NCBI RefSeq assembly: GCF_015711645.1 | Contig: NZ_JABTEX010000001.1 | Coordinates: 2,108,001 to 2,172,000, forward strand | Direction: 5' to 3' | Length of the DNA stretch: 64,000 nucleotides | From: Planomonospora sp. ID82291 | GTDB taxonomy: Bacteria; Actinomycetota; Actinomycetes; Streptosporangiales; Streptosporangiaceae | Shown: positions 1 to 8,667 of the stretch, one piece after another | How positions within the stretch are numbered: position 1 is the stretch's first letter | Layout of the letters: the number at the start of each line of letters is the position of its first letter | Made by a program: the position numbers and the translations under genes | The notes under the pieces: model-generated | Told to the model about the DNA's origin: nothing | The model's database searches: none | What the model saw: the letters and a program-made list of their open reading frames with translations, nothing else

Positions 1-741
1 GTCTTCACCGCCGACCCGCGCATCGTGGCGAAGGCCCGCAAGATCCCCCGGATCTCCTACGAGGAGATGATGGAGATGGCGGCCTGCGGGACGAAGATCC
101 TGCACCTGCGCTGCGTCGAGTACGCCCGCAGGTTCAGCCTGCCGATCCACGTCAGAAGCTCGTTCAGCACCAAGGAAGGCACGTGGGTCGTCTCCGACCC
201 CGACAGCGAAGGAAACGAGATGGAGCAGCCGATCATCTCCGGCGTCGCGCACGACCGGAGCGAGGCCAAGATCACCGTTGTCGGGGTGCCCGACAAGGTC
301 GGCGAGGCTGCCACGATCTTCAAAACGCTGGCGGACGCCGAGATCAACATCGACATGATCGTGCAGAACGTGTCGGCGGCGGCGACGGGCCGGACGGACA
401 TCTCCTTCACGCTGCCCACGACCGACGGCTCCGCGGCGCTGACCGCGCTGAAGAAGGTCCAGGAGCGGATCGGCTTCGAGTCGCTGCAGTTCGACGACCA
501 GATCGGGAAGGTCTCGCTGATCGGGGCGGGCATGCGCTCGCACCCCGGCGTCACCGCGACGTTCTTCGCCGCCCTCGCCGACGCGGGGGTGAACATCGAG
601 ATGATCTCCACCTCGGAGATCCGCATCTCGGTGATCGTCGGGCAGGACGAGGTGGACGCGGCCGTCACCGCCGCGCACCGCGCGTTCGACCTCGACGCCG
701 ACCAGGTCGAAGCAGTGATCTACGGAGGTACCGGACGATGA
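1..741 (+). CDS. ask: Aspartate kinase, C-terminal part (cut by window edge)
   Basis: The reading frame is open from base 1 and ends at TGA 739-741, so only the C-terminal part is present. Aspartokinase phosphorylates L-aspartate, the first step toward lysine, threonine, methionine and diaminopimelate. What is visible is the end of the kinase domain ([19 protein letters not shown]) followed by two ACT domains. The first begins around [12 protein letters not shown] and the second around [15 protein letters not shown]; both match the regulatory half of actinobacterial LysC. The stop overlaps the asd start as ATGA, so the two are translationally coupled. An internal ATG at 220 has a purine-rich site before it and could give a separate beta subunit. 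Confidence 0.95.
   Translation, partial: VFTADPRIVAKARKIPRISYEEMMEMAACGTKILHLRCVEYARRFSLPIHVRSSFSTKEGTWVVSDPDSEGNEMEQPIISGVAHDRSEAKITVVGVPDKVGEAATIFKTLADAEINIDMIVQNVSAAATGRTDISFTLPTTDGSAALTALKKVQERIGFESLQFDDQIGKVSLIGAGMRSHPGVTATFFAALADAGVNIEMISTSEIRISVIVGQDEVDAAVTAAHRAFDLDADQVEAVIYGGTGR
208..222 (+). promoter_or_regulatory. Possible internal start for aspartokinase beta subunit
   Basis: GAAGGAAA at about 207-214 precedes an in-frame ATG at 220. The position matches where the beta subunit of alpha2-beta2 aspartokinases begins in corynebacteria and relatives, just before the first ACT domain. Use of this start is inferred from family knowledge. Confidence 0.4.
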
Positions 742-1808
742 GCCGCAAGCCCACCCTCGCCCTGATCGGCGCGACCGGTGCCGTCGGCACCGTCATGCGC
801 GACATCATCTCCTCCCGCGAGGACGTCTACGGCGAGATCAGGCTCGTCGCCTCCGCCCGCTCCGCGGGCAAGGTCCTGCGGGTCCGCGGTGAGGACGTGG
901 TCGTCCGGGCGCTGGCCCCCGAGGTCTTCGACGGCGTGGACATCGCGATCTTCGACGTCCCCGACGAGGTCTCCGCCGAGTGGGTGCCGATCGCCGCCGG
1001 CCGCGGCGCGGTCGTCATCGACAAGTCCGGCACCTTCCGGATGGACCCCGAGGTCCCGCTGGTGGTGCCCGAGGTCAACCCGGAGGCCGCGCGCAACCGG
1101 CCGAGGAACATCATCTCCACCCCGAACTGCACCACGCTCTCGATGATGGCCGCGATGGGCGCGCTGCACGAGCAGTACGGCCTGCGCGAGCTGGTGGTCG
1201 CCTCCTACCAGGCGGTCTCCGGCGCGGGCGTGGCCGGTTCGGCACGGCTCTACGACGAGGTCGAGGCGCTGGCCGGCGACCGCACGGTGGGCCAGACCGC
1301 GGGCGACGTGCGCAAGGCGCTGCAGAACACGCTGGGCGACGGCGAGTCGCCGTTCCCGGCGCCGGTGGCGTTCAACGTCGTGCCGTGGGCGGGCTCGCTC
1401 AAGGACGGCGGCTGGGCCTCCGAGGAGCTCAAGCTCCGCAACGAGTCCCGGAAGATCCTGGGCATCGACGACCTGAAGGTCTCGGCGACCTGCGTCCGCG
1501 TCCCGGTGATCACCACGCACTCGCTGGCCGTGCACGCGACCTTCGAGCGCGAGATCACCGTCGCCGACGCCCACCGGATCCTGGAGGCCGCCCCCACCGT
1601 GGTCGTCATGGACGACCCGGCGAACGGCGTCTACCCGACCCCGGTCGACGTCGTCGGCACCGACCCCACCTATGTGGGCCGGATCCGCCAGGCGCTGGAC
1701 TTCCCGAACACGCTCGACCTGTTCGTCTGCGGCGACAACCTCCGCAAGGGCGCGGCGCTGAACGCCGCGGAGATCGCCGAGCTGGTCGCGGCCGAGTTCA
1801 CCGGCTGA
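738..1808 (+). CDS. asd: Aspartate-semialdehyde dehydrogenase
   Basis: A 356-residue protein starting at the ATG that overlaps the aspartokinase stop. It reduces beta-aspartyl phosphate to aspartate semialdehyde with NADPH, the second step of the aspartate pathway. Visible features are the N-terminal dinucleotide-binding loop GATGAVG, the catalytic cysteine in STPNCTT at about residue 132, and the substrate-binding stretch SGAGVAG. Length is normal for the family. Gene order ask-asd with an ATGA overlap is the standard actinobacterial arrangement. A strong hairpin follows the stop. Confidence 0.97.
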   Translation: MSRKPTLALIGATGAVGTVMRDIISSREDVYGEIRLVASARSAGKVLRVRGEDVVVRALAPEVFDGVDIAIFDVPDEVSAEWVPIAAGRGAVVIDKSGTFRMDPEVPLVVPEVNPEAARNRPRNIISTPNCTTLSMMAAMGALHEQYGLRELVVASYQAVSGAGVAGSARLYDEVEALAGDRTVGQTAGDVRKALQNTLGDGESPFPAPVAFNVVPWAGSLKDGGWASEELKLRNESRKILGIDDLKVSATCVRVPVITTHSLAVHATFEREITVADAHRILEAAPTVVVMDDPANGVYPTPVDVVGTDPTYVGRIRQALDFPNTLDLFVCGDNLRKGAALNAAEIAELVAAEFTG

Positions 1809-1830
1809 CGCCTTCCGCACGGGCCGTCGC

Positions 1831-1862
1831 GGGCCCCTTCCGCCGTGCGGCGGAAGGGGCCC
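1831..1862 (+). terminator. Terminator hairpin after ask-asd
   Basis: A perfect 14-bp stem (GGGCCCCTTCCGCC and its complement) closes on a four-base loop, 22 bases after the asd stop. There is no U tract, as is usual in high-GC actinomycetes. Confidence 0.8.
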
Positions 1863-1951
1863 GTCCGTGTGCGGGCCGTCCGCATCCAGGGCCGCCCGTG
1901 TGCGGGGCCGCCCGTCTCCGGCCGGCGCGGCCGGGAACGGGTGCTCACGGG

Positions 1952-2563
1952 TCAGCGGAAGAGGATGTCCCAGTGGGACGGTGTGCGGGCGTAGAGGGCC
2001 TCCGGAGAGCCGTAGAGGAGCGCTCCGTCGGACCGCGTGCCGCGGAACGGCCGGGTGGCGGTGATGTGCCGGTCGACGCAGGCGTTGGGCGCCACGTCCA
2101 GCTTGTAGCCGTTCCCGTGGCTGTAGCGGCCGACCACGTGACCGATCTCGGTGCCGCCGGTCAGGGTGACCGGGCAGCCGCTGCGGTGCTTGAGCCGGAT
2201 CGCCCCCCGCAGCGTCCTGGCCCTGATCGCCTCCAGGGAGGTGCACTGCCGCATCCGGCGGTCGGTGCACCCGCCGGACGAGTACAGCCCCAGGCCGGCC
2301 CGGTCCAGCCGCCGGGCCGCCTGGCCGTGGCTGAGCCACATCGACCGCGCCCGCCGGGCCGGCGCGCCCGCCAGACGCAGCGGGGCCGCCGGGCGCAGCG
2401 GGGCCGCCAGGACCGCCGCGGTCATCGGCGCGGTCGGTGCCGGAGCCGGGCCGCGGGCAGGGACGGCGGTGACGCCGGCCGCTGCGATGAACGTTGTCTG
2501 TACGGCGAACAGGGTGCCGGCGGCAAGCCGGACAGCCCTCCGTTCGCAGGGACGTGTCCCCAT
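1952..2563 (-). CDS. Small exported protein, family uncertain
   Basis: A 203-residue protein with a basic N-terminus and a hydrophobic stretch (LAAGTLFAVQTTFIAAAGVTA) ending in Ala-rich sequence, so it is probably exported. The mature part has four cysteines (GGCTD, RQCTS, SGCPV, NACVD) and a conserved-looking core, TEIGHVVGRYSHGNGYKLDV. The spaced His/Asp pattern in that core recalls small metal-dependent peptidoglycan-associated proteins, but I cannot assign a family. It stands alone, convergent with asd and divergent from the TetR gene. Upstream start codons are possible; this one gives a sensible signal peptide. Confidence 0.6.
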   Translation of the reverse strand: MGTRPCERRAVRLAAGTLFAVQTTFIAAAGVTAVPARGPAPAPTAPMTAAVLAAPLRPAAPLRLAGAPARRARSMWLSHGQAARRLDRAGLGLYSSGGCTDRRMRQCTSLEAIRARTLRGAIRLKHRSGCPVTLTGGTEIGHVVGRYSHGNGYKLDVAPNACVDRHITATRPFRGTRSDGALLYGSPEALYARTPSHWDILFR

Positions 2564-2683
2564 ACACCTTTTCCTTGTCGCGGGTTCGCCCTTCCGCCGA
2601 GAAGATCAGTCCCACGCCCGGAACCGGATCACGCCGGGGACGCTCCGATCTTTGCCCTGTGATGTCGATCACCGTGAGGCGCC

Positions 2684-3394
2684 ATGACTCACCGGGGCGC
2701 GGGCCGTACAGTGACGAGCGTGGCCGAGCCGACCCGCAGGACCAGGGGATCCGACAGGACCCGCGAAGCGATCGTGGAGACGGCCCTGCGGCTGTTCCGC
2801 GAGCGGGGCTACGAGGCGACCACCATGCGGGCCATCGCGGCCGAGGCGGGGGTCTCGGTGGGGAACGCCTACTACTACTTCTCCTCCAAGGAGGCGCTGG
2901 TCCAGGCCTACTACGACCGGGCGCAGGCCGAGCACGAGGCGGCGTGCGAGCGGGTGCTGGCCACCGAGCGGTCCCTGGCCGGGCGCCTGGGCGGGGTGCT
3001 GCGGGAGTGGGTGCGGGTCTCCGAGCCGTACCACGAGTTCGCGGTGAAGTTCTTCAAGCACGCGGCCGAGCCGAGCAATCCGCTCAGCCCGTTCAGCGCC
3101 GACTCCTCGCCCGCCCGGGAGGCGTCGATCGGGATCTACCGCCGGGTGGTCGAGGGCGCGGCCGACCGGATGGACGCCGAGATCAGGGCGGAGCTGCCGG
3201 AGCTGCTCTGGCTGCTGTCGATGGGCGTGGTGCTGTTCTGGGTGCACGACGACTCGGCGGGCTGCCGACGGACCCACCGGTTCATCGAGCTGACCGTGCC
3301 GCTGGTCGACCGGCTGGTCGGCCTCTCCCATCTGCCGGGTCTGCGGGGCGTGGCCAGGGACTTCATCGCCGGGGTGCACGAGCTGCGTTCCTGA
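2684..3394 (+). CDS. TetR-family transcriptional regulator
   Basis: A protein of up to 236 residues with an N-terminal TetR helix-turn-helix at about residues 25-75 (AIVETALRLFRERGYEATTMRAIAAEAGVS, then GNAYYYFSSKEAL). The C-terminal ligand domain is helical and unremarkable. In-frame GTG codons at 2711 and 2720 are alternative starts, and the latter would leave only a few residues before the DNA-binding domain. An F420-type oxidoreductase gene lies 250 bases downstream on the same strand. The palindrome TACCGTCCGGTTGGTA in the gap resembles TetR operators, so control of that gene is likely but inferred. Confidence 0.9.
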   Translation: MTHRGAGRTVTSVAEPTRRTRGSDRTREAIVETALRLFRERGYEATTMRAIAAEAGVSVGNAYYYFSSKEALVQAYYDRAQAEHEAACERVLATERSLAGRLGGVLREWVRVSEPYHEFAVKFFKHAAEPSNPLSPFSADSSPAREASIGIYRRVVEGAADRMDAEIRAELPELLWLLSMGVVLFWVHDDSAGCRRTHRFIELTVPLVDRLVGLSHLPGLRGVARDFIAGVHELRS

Positions 3395-3430
3395 CGGTCC
3401 CCTCCTTCTGCGCCGCCCCCTCCCCTGACA

Positions 3431-3446
3431 TACCGTCCGGTTGGTA
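3431..3446. promoter_or_regulatory. Candidate TetR operator palindrome
   Basis: TACCGTCCGGTTGGTA is an imperfect palindrome with symmetric TACC..CCGG..GGTA. It resembles the ACCGACCGGTCGGT type of TetR-family operator and lies between the TetR gene and the oxidoreductase gene. Confidence 0.5.
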
Positions 3447-3491
3447 CGGTCAGATCGTTGACATCCCCCCGGTCGGGTACGGCAAGCTGGA

Positions 3492-3508
3492 ACAGAATTT
3501 CATTCTGT
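3492..3508. promoter_or_regulatory. Perfect inverted repeat ACAGAAT-TTC-ATTCTGT
   Basis: A 7-3-7 perfect palindrome in an AT-richer patch upstream of the oxidoreductase gene, about 45 bases after the TetR-like palindrome. It could be a second operator or part of a promoter; no regulator is assigned. Confidence 0.4.
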
Positions 3509-3520
3509 ACGGTGGCAGTG

Positions 3521-3584
3521 CAGTGCAGTGCGGTGGCAGGGATAAGGGCGCAGTGCAGTGCGGTGCGGTGGCAGGGATAAGGGC
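3521..3584 (+). repeat. Two-copy direct repeat in 5' region of oxidoreductase gene
   Basis: The unit cagtgcagtgcggtggcagg plus gataagggc occurs at 3521-3549 and, with a four-base cggt insertion, at 3551-3584. It lies between the palindromes and the start codon, inside the probable 5' untranslated region. Confidence 0.8.
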
Positions 3585-3647
3585 AGGGGCGGGACCGCGG
3601 CGTGGACCGCGGGGCGGAGCCCGGGCACGGAGCATGGGAGGCACATG

Positions 3648-4616
3648 ATGGCGACGGGTGCACGCTGGGGGATGACGGTTCCCTTCTACGACCGCTCGCT
3701 GGCGAGCTCGAAGGACCTGGTGGCCGAGCTCCCCGGCCTCGGCTACACCGACGTGTGGTCGGCCGAGGTCAACGGCGTGGACGGCTTCACCCCGCTCGCG
3801 CTGGCCAACGAGTGGGCTCCCGGCCTGCGCCTCGGCAGCGCGATCGTCCCCGCCTCGACCCGGGGCCCCGGCCTGCTGGCCATGTCCGCCGCGACGCTCG
3901 CCGACCTCGCCCCGGACCGGTTCGTCCTGGGCATCGGGGCCTCCTCCCCGGCCATCGTCGAGCGCTGGAACGCCGGGGAGTTCACCCGGCCCTTCTCCCG
4001 GACCCGCGACACGCTGCGCTTCCTGAAGAAGGCCCTGGCGGGCGAGAAGGTCACCGAGAGGTACGAGACGTTCGAGGTCAAGGGCTTCAAGCTGGAGCGC
4101 GCCCCCAAGGTCGCCCCGAAGATCGTGCTGGCCGCACTGCGGCCCCGGATGCTCCACCTGGCGGCCGAGGAGGCCGACGGCGCGATCACCAACTGGCTCT
4201 CGCCGGAGGACGTCCGGCGGGTCCGTGCCGAGATCGGCCCGGAGACCGAGCTGGTCGCCCGGCTGTTCGTGTGCGTCAGCGAGGACGCGGAGAAGGTCCG
4301 GGAACTCGGCCGGTGGATGCTCGCCGGCTACCTGACCGTCCCGGTCTACGCGGCCTTCCACGACTGGCTGGGGCGCGGCGAGGTCCTGCGGCCGATGCAC
4401 GAGGCGTGGGCCGCCGGGGACCGGCAGGCGGCCCTCGCGGCCATCCCCGACGAGGTCGTGGACGCGCTCATCGTGCACGGTGACGCGGCCACCTGCCGGG
4501 CCCGGATCCGCGAGTACGTCGCGAACGGCCTCGACACCCCGGTGCTCGCGCCCATCCCCGGCGGCGAGGTGCCGATCGCGCAGGCCGTACGGGATCTGGC
4601 GCCGGACGCGGAGTGA
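3648..4616 (+). CDS. LLM-class F420-dependent oxidoreductase
   Basis: A 322-residue luciferase-like monooxygenase-superfamily protein. Members are (beta/alpha)8 barrels using F420 or FMN. Visible signatures are GYTDVWSAEVNGVDGF near residue 30, the [23 protein letters not shown] strand-helix region, and FVLGIGASSPAIVERWNAG, which is typical of the F420 (MSMEG/mer-like) branch. Two adjacent ATG codons occur at 3645 and 3648; GGGAGG at 3636-3641 is better spaced for the second. It probably responds to the upstream TetR regulator. Substrate cannot be deduced. Confidence 0.9.
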   Translation: MATGARWGMTVPFYDRSLASSKDLVAELPGLGYTDVWSAEVNGVDGFTPLALANEWAPGLRLGSAIVPASTRGPGLLAMSAATLADLAPDRFVLGIGASSPAIVERWNAGEFTRPFSRTRDTLRFLKKALAGEKVTERYETFEVKGFKLERAPKVAPKIVLAALRPRMLHLAAEEADGAITNWLSPEDVRRVRAEIGPETELVARLFVCVSEDAEKVRELGRWMLAGYLTVPVYAAFHDWLGRGEVLRPMHEAWAAGDRQAALAAIPDEVVDALIVHGDAATCRARIREYVANGLDTPVLAPIPGGEVPIAQAVRDLAPDAE

Positions 4617-4822
4617 GCCGGGGCCGGTGCCGGACGCGGACGGGGCACGGCGCCGCGCGGAGGGCCCGGCCGCGCGGAGGGCCCGGCGGCGGGCGGATCC
4701 GACACGGGTCGGCGGGCGGCCGGTGCGGGGCCGTGGGAACCGGGAAGGATGATCACGCGTTATATCGTGAAAACGCGGGGTAGTGCGCGGTCCGGCGGAC
4801 GCGTTCTGCGAGGAGGTTCCCG

Positions 4823-5182
4823 ATGGCGAAGGCAGCACGGGCGGCACAGGCGTGGCGGGTGTACCGGGACGTGTCGAAGCCGGGGTCGCCCGGGCTCGGC
4901 GCGCGGCTGCGGGCGATGCCGCGGCTGGTCCGGTCGGCGATGGGCGGCCGGTACCCCGGCATGGGCCGGGGCAGGCTGGCGATGATGGGCCTCGGCGTGC
5001 TCTACATGGTCTCGCCCGTCGACCTCGTCCCGGACTTCCTGGCACTGGTCGGGGTGGCCGACGACTTCGGCGTCTTCCTCTGGCTGATGGGCTCGCTGCT
5101 CGGGGAGAGCGGGCGCTACGTCGAGTGGGAGCGCCGCGCCCTCACCGGGGCCGGCGGTCCCGCCGGGCGGATCGGCGGCTAG
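4823..5182 (+). CDS. DUF1232 (YkvA-like) small membrane protein
   Basis: A 119-residue protein with the DUF1232 hallmark YMVSPVDLVPDFLALVGVADDF at about residues 66-87, inside a hydrophobic hairpin (LAMMGLGVLYMVSPVDLVPDFL, then FGVFLWLMGSLLG). Function of the family is unknown; it is membrane-associated. The start is supported by AGGAGG about 7 bases upstream. The stop overlaps the end of the convergent amidohydrolase gene by four bases. Confidence 0.9.
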   Translation: MAKAARAAQAWRVYRDVSKPGSPGLGARLRAMPRLVRSAMGGRYPGMGRGRLAMMGLGVLYMVSPVDLVPDFLALVGVADDFGVFLWLMGSLLGESGRYVEWERRALTGAGGPAGRIGG

Positions 5183-6375
5183 ATCTGCTCCATTCTGAGC
5201 CACGCCCGGGACGGGAGCGGGTGGCCGAACAGGCGGGCGGCGTTGCCGTAGGCCACCCGGGCGATGTCGGCGGGCGGGAGGCTGCCGAGGTTGCGGGCGA
5301 GCGCCTGCTGGGTGTCGGGCCAGGTCGAGTCGGAGTGCGGGTAGCCGCTCTCCAGCAGGACGTGCTCCAGTCCGACCGCCAGGCGCACGCCCGACAGCGC
5401 GTGGTCGTCGAGCGTGCCGAAGAAGAAGTTGCGGCGCAGGACCTCGCTGGGCTTCAGCCCGCCCTCCCAGGCGGCCTCCCCGGCGACCGGGTGGTCCAGC
5501 GCGTAGTCGGCCCGCTCGGCGAGCATCGGCAGCCAGCCCACGCCGCCCTCCACGATCAGGATCCGCAGCGCGGGGAAGCGCAGCGGCACTCCCGACCAGA
5601 GCCAGTCGGCGCAGGCGAACATGGCGCTGGCCGGCATGAGCGTGGTGATCGCCTCGACGGGGGTGTCGGGTGAGGGCACCGGGGTCCAGGAGCCCGCGCC
5701 GGTGTGCAGGCAGACGACCGTGCCGGTCTCCTCGCAGGCGCGGAAGAACGGGTCCCAGTGCTCGCCGTGGATCGACGGCAGGCGCAGGCGGGTGGGGAAC
5801 TCGGGGAACAGCACGGCCTTGAACCCGCGTGAGGCGTTGTCCCGGATCTCCTTGGCCGCGAGCTCGGGGTCGGTCAGCCACGGCAGCTGCAGGGCGATGA
5901 TCCGCTCCGGGTAGGTGCCGGCCCAGACGTCGACGTGCCAGTCGTTCCAGGCCCGCAGGACCGCCAGGCCCAGCTCCTGGTCGCGGGTGCGGGAGAAGAC
6001 CATGCCCGACTGGCCGGCGAGCATGCCGGGGAAGCAGAGCGCCGCCCAGACGCCCGCGCGGTCCATGTCCTGGACGCGGGCCTCGATGTCGTGGCAGCCC
6101 GGGCGCATCTGCTCGAACCGGACGGGGTCGAGCGTCCACTGCTCGCGCGGCAGGCCCGCGCCGACGTCGAGGCCGGCGCACGGGTAGGTGGCCCCGCCGT
6201 ACCGCCAGACCTGGTGGCCCGACTCGGTCTCCACGACCTTGGGCGCGACCTCGGCGTACTTCGCCGGGAGGCGGCCCTCGAACAGGTCGGGCGGCTCGAT
6301 CAGGTGGTCGTCGGCCGAGATGATCACATGGTCCCGCCGCCTGGGCTCGGGGTCGGGCAGTAGCGGCGCAGTCAC
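5179..6375 (-). CDS. Amidohydrolase family 2 (metal-dependent TIM-barrel hydrolase)
   Basis: A 398-residue protein of the amidohydrolase-2 group, which includes ACMSD-type decarboxylases and hydrolases. The N-terminal metal-binding strand reads VIISADDHLIEPPDLF, where the usual DxH is present as D-D-H. Further conserved pieces are HDIEARVQDMDRAGV, a mid-protein VCLHTGAGSW with the metal-binding His, and LESGYPHSDSTWPD with the terminal active-site Asp. Length is normal. It is a single gene, convergent with the DUF1232 gene and facing away from the SURF1 gene. Substrate unknown. Confidence 0.9.
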   Translation of the reverse strand: MTAPLLPDPEPRRRDHVIISADDHLIEPPDLFEGRLPAKYAEVAPKVVETESGHQVWRYGGATYPCAGLDVGAGLPREQWTLDPVRFEQMRPGCHDIEARVQDMDRAGVWAALCFPGMLAGQSGMVFSRTRDQELGLAVLRAWNDWHVDVWAGTYPERIIALQLPWLTDPELAAKEIRDNASRGFKAVLFPEFPTRLRLPSIHGEHWDPFFRACEETGTVVCLHTGAGSWTPVPSPDTPVEAITTLMPASAMFACADWLWSGVPLRFPALRILIVEGGVGWLPMLAERADYALDHPVAGEAAWEGGLKPSEVLRRNFFFGTLDDHALSGVRLAVGLEHVLLESGYPHSDSTWPDTQQALARNLGSLPPADIARVAYGNAARLFGHPLPSRAWLRMEQI

Positions 6376-6499
6376 GCGGTCAACGGTACGGCGTTGGCGT
6401 CACGCTGGACAAGCGATGGGGTCTCGTGTTGATCCCGAAGGTCAAGCGTTTACCGGCGGCCGGTGTCCGCCCGGCCTTCAGGACCCCTTCAGGACCCCT

Positions 6500-7294
6500 T
6501 CAGGAAGGGGACGCGGTCAGCGTCCCGGCGGTCTCGCGGGCGGCCTGCGCCTTCAGGTCGGCGGCCTCGCGGCGGATCAGCAGGGCCCATCCGCCGACGG
6601 CGACGCCGATGAACAGCCACCACTGCACGCCGTACGCCAGGTTGAGCCCGCCGCCCTCGCCGACCTCCGGCTCGGGCACCGGCGCGGGCGCGGCGGCGGC
6701 CTCCGGGGACTGCCGGACCAGCTCCACGAATCCGCCGAGCAGGCGGTACGGCAGGCCCGCGCCGAGCGTGGCGGGGTCGATCATCATGATCTGCCCGGAG
6801 GGGAGCCCTTTCAGGTCGCGGATGCCCGAGGTCTCCTCGGTCTCGGCGGGGCGGAGCCGTCCGGTGACGGTCACCCGGCCGGGGGCGGGCGCGGGCACCT
6901 CGGGGAGGGCGTCGGCGGTGGCGCCGGCCCGGACCCACCCCCGGTTCACCAGGACGGCCCGGCCGTCGCCGGTGACCAGCGGGGTGACCACGTAGAAGCC
7001 GACGGCCCCGTCCTGGACGCGGCGGCGGACCAGCAGTTGGTGGGCGGGGTCGAACGTGCCGGTCGCCGTCACCGTGCGGTACTTGTCCTGATCGCGCACG
7101 GTGCCGCCCACACCGGTGAGGGCCGTGACGGGGACCGGCGGCGCCTGGAGGTTGGCCGTGGTCCGGTCGCTGCCGGCCGACCGCTCCTCGTAGCGCCCGA
7201 ACTGCCACCGGCCCAGGAGCACGAAGGCGGGGATGACCAGCAGCACCACGATGTGGAGTGCGATCCACCGGCGGGTCAGAAGGAAGCGGTACAC
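6500..7294 (-). CDS. SURF1-family cytochrome oxidase assembly protein
   Basis: A 264-residue SURF1/Shy1 family protein, which assists heme-copper oxidase assembly in the membrane. It has the family architecture: an N-terminal transmembrane segment (WIALHIVVLLVIPAFVLLGRWQFGR), an extracytoplasmic domain with VLVNRGWV, and a C-terminal transmembrane segment (YGVQWWLFIGVAVGGWALLIRREAADL). I chose the GTG giving VYRFLLTRRW, the usual actinobacterial N-terminus; an upstream in-frame ATG at 7357 would overlap the neighbouring HxlR gene. A likely two-gene unit with that regulator, by 50-base spacing only. Confidence 0.9.
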   Translation of the reverse strand: MYRFLLTRRWIALHIVVLLVIPAFVLLGRWQFGRYEERSAGSDRTTANLQAPPVPVTALTGVGGTVRDQDKYRTVTATGTFDPAHQLLVRRRVQDGAVGFYVVTPLVTGDGRAVLVNRGWVRAGATADALPEVPAPAPGRVTVTGRLRPAETEETSGIRDLKGLPSGQIMMIDPATLGAGLPYRLLGGFVELVRQSPEAAAAPAPVPEPEVGEGGGLNLAYGVQWWLFIGVAVGGWALLIRREAADLKAQAARETAGTLTASPS

Positions 7295-7343
7295 GCCACC
7301 AAGGGTAGGCACCGCACCGACCGCCCCGTCCGCCGAGTGGCCC

Positions 7344-7898
7344 TCAGGGCGTGTCACCGCCGTGCGGAGGGGGTCCGTCAGGCCCCGCGCCCGTCGTCCG
7401 GTCCGGTGCGGCGGCCGGTGCGGCGGGCCGCGCGCCGGGGCCCGGCAGCGGGGTGACCTCCCGGGGGCCGGCGACCTCGTGGCCCTCGGCGCACCGGAAG
7501 TGCTGCTCGACGGGGGCGCCGCAGTCGCGGTGGGTGAGGAGCACCGGCGGGCCGTCGGAGCCCGACCGGTAGCGGTCGCCCCAGTGCATCAGCGCGACCA
7601 TGATCGGATAGAGGTCGCGGCCCATCTCGGTCAGGCGGTACTCGTCGCGACGGCGCTGGCCGGGCTCGCGGTAGGGGACCTTGCGGAGCAGCCCTTCGTC
7701 CACCAGCCGGGCCAGCCGGGCGCTCAGCACCTGCCGCGGCGCCCCGGTGGCGGCCTGCATGTCGGCGAAGCGGCGCACCCCGCCGAAGGCCTCGCGGAGC
7801 ACCAGGAAGGTCCACTTCTCGCCCACGACGGCCAGCGTGCGTTCGATCGAGCAGTTGTCCACCCGGAAGGGCATCGCGCCGAGGGTCGCCTCACTCAT
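7344..7898 (-). CDS. HxlR-family winged-helix regulator
   Basis: A 184-residue protein from the ATG at 7898; an ATG at 7985 is in frame but would overlap the divergent gene and a palindrome. The HxlR domain spans about residues 15-110: the Cys in DNCSIERTLAVVGEKWTFLVLREAFGGVRRFADMQ, the recognition helix region RQVLSARLARLVDEGLLRKVPY, and YRLTEMGRDLYPI. The Cys at the head of the domain is the position used for redox or aldehyde sensing in some relatives. The Pro/Ala-rich tail is disordered. A clean inverted repeat lies 41 bases upstream, between this gene and the divergent acetyltransferase. Confidence 0.92.
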   Translation of the reverse strand: MSEATLGAMPFRVDNCSIERTLAVVGEKWTFLVLREAFGGVRRFADMQAATGAPRQVLSARLARLVDEGLLRKVPYREPGQRRRDEYRLTEMGRDLYPIMVALMHWGDRYRSGSDGPPVLLTHRDCGAPVEQHFRCAEGHEVAGPREVTPLPGPGARPAAPAAAPDRTTGAGPDGPPPHGGDTP

Positions 7899-7938
7899 AG
7901 AGGCATCGTAGGCGGCCGTCGCAGCACCTCCAACGGAG

Positions 7939-7961
7939 CTAAGTCTATTTGACAGACTTAG
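7939..7961. promoter_or_regulatory. Candidate HxlR operator CTAAGTCT-N7-AGACTTAG
   Basis: A perfect 8-bp inverted repeat with a 7-base spacer in the divergent gap between the HxlR gene and the GNAT gene. HxlR proteins bind such dyads near their own promoters, so autoregulation and control of the GNAT gene are likely. Confidence 0.6.
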
Positions 7962-7983
7962 ATGATCCGGGAATTCTGAGTCC

Positions 7984-8598
7984 ATGATGCGAACTCAGCT
8001 GGTGCGCCCGTACCGCGACCCGTCGCCGGCCGTACGGCCCGCGGTGCGGAGGGCGGACGCCGGGGATCGGCGGCCGGGGGCGGACGTCGAGGTGCGGAGG
8101 GTGGACGTCGAGGTCCGGCGGCCGGGGGCGGACGTCGAGGTGCGGCCGGCGCGGACGGACGACGAGGAGCGGATCCGCCGGTTCCTCGCCGGCCTGTCGC
8201 CGCGCACGCAGACCCTGCGCTTCTTCACCGGCCTGGGCCGTCCGGCCGCGAGCCTGGTCCGCGCCCTGCTGGTGGTGGACGAGCGGCGCGACGTGCTGCT
8301 GGCGGTCTGCGGGGACGAGGTGGTCGGGCATGCGATGAGCTCCGGCGACGGCGGTGCCGCGGTGGAGATCGCGGTGGTGGTGGCCGACGGCTGGCAGGGG
8401 CTCGGGCTCGGCTCCCGGCTGGTCCGCAGGCTGCTGCGCCGGGCGGAGGCGAAGGGGGCGCGGACGGTGGGGATGGACGTCATGGCGGAGAACCGCGGGG
8501 TGCTCGCCATGATCGGCAGGAAGTGGCCGGACGCGACCCTGCGGTCCTCCCTCGGGACGGTGGAGGTGACGGCGGCGGTGCGACGGGAGGTGCGGTAA
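7984..8598 (+). CDS. GNAT-family N-acetyltransferase with repeated N-terminal extension
   Basis: A 204-residue protein whose acetyltransferase fold occupies about residues 55-200. The acetyl-CoA loop is visible as VVADGWQGLGLGSRLVRRLLRRA, preceded by the central strand GGAAVEIAVVV. Residues 25-57 are a repeated segment (GADVEVRR, VDVEVRRP, GADVEVRPA) produced by a 48-bp-period DNA duplication at about 8069-8145. The real start could lie further in. It is divergent from the HxlR regulator across the palindrome. This GNAT type often appears next to a CoA-ligase domain in actinomycetes; here it is free-standing. Confidence 0.82.
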   Translation: MMRTQLVRPYRDPSPAVRPAVRRADAGDRRPGADVEVRRVDVEVRRPGADVEVRPARTDDEERIRRFLAGLSPRTQTLRFFTGLGRPAASLVRALLVVDERRDVLLAVCGDEVVGHAMSSGDGGAAVEIAVVVADGWQGLGLGSRLVRRLLRRAEAKGARTVGMDVMAENRGVLAMIGRKWPDATLRSSLGTVEVTAAVRREVR

Positions 8599-8631
8599 GA
8601 TCGCCGAGGTCCGGGGCGGTGGGCCGGCATT

Positions 8632-8656
8632 TGCGGAACAAGGTTCTGTTGCCGCA
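8632..8656. promoter_or_regulatory. Candidate operator upstream of second TetR gene
   Basis: TGCGGAACA at 8632-8640 and TGTTGCCGCA at 8647-8656 form an inverted repeat with one unpaired base, ending 11 bases before the TetR start. This is a likely autoregulatory site. Confidence 0.45.
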
Positions 8657-8667
8657 CCATTGACCTC

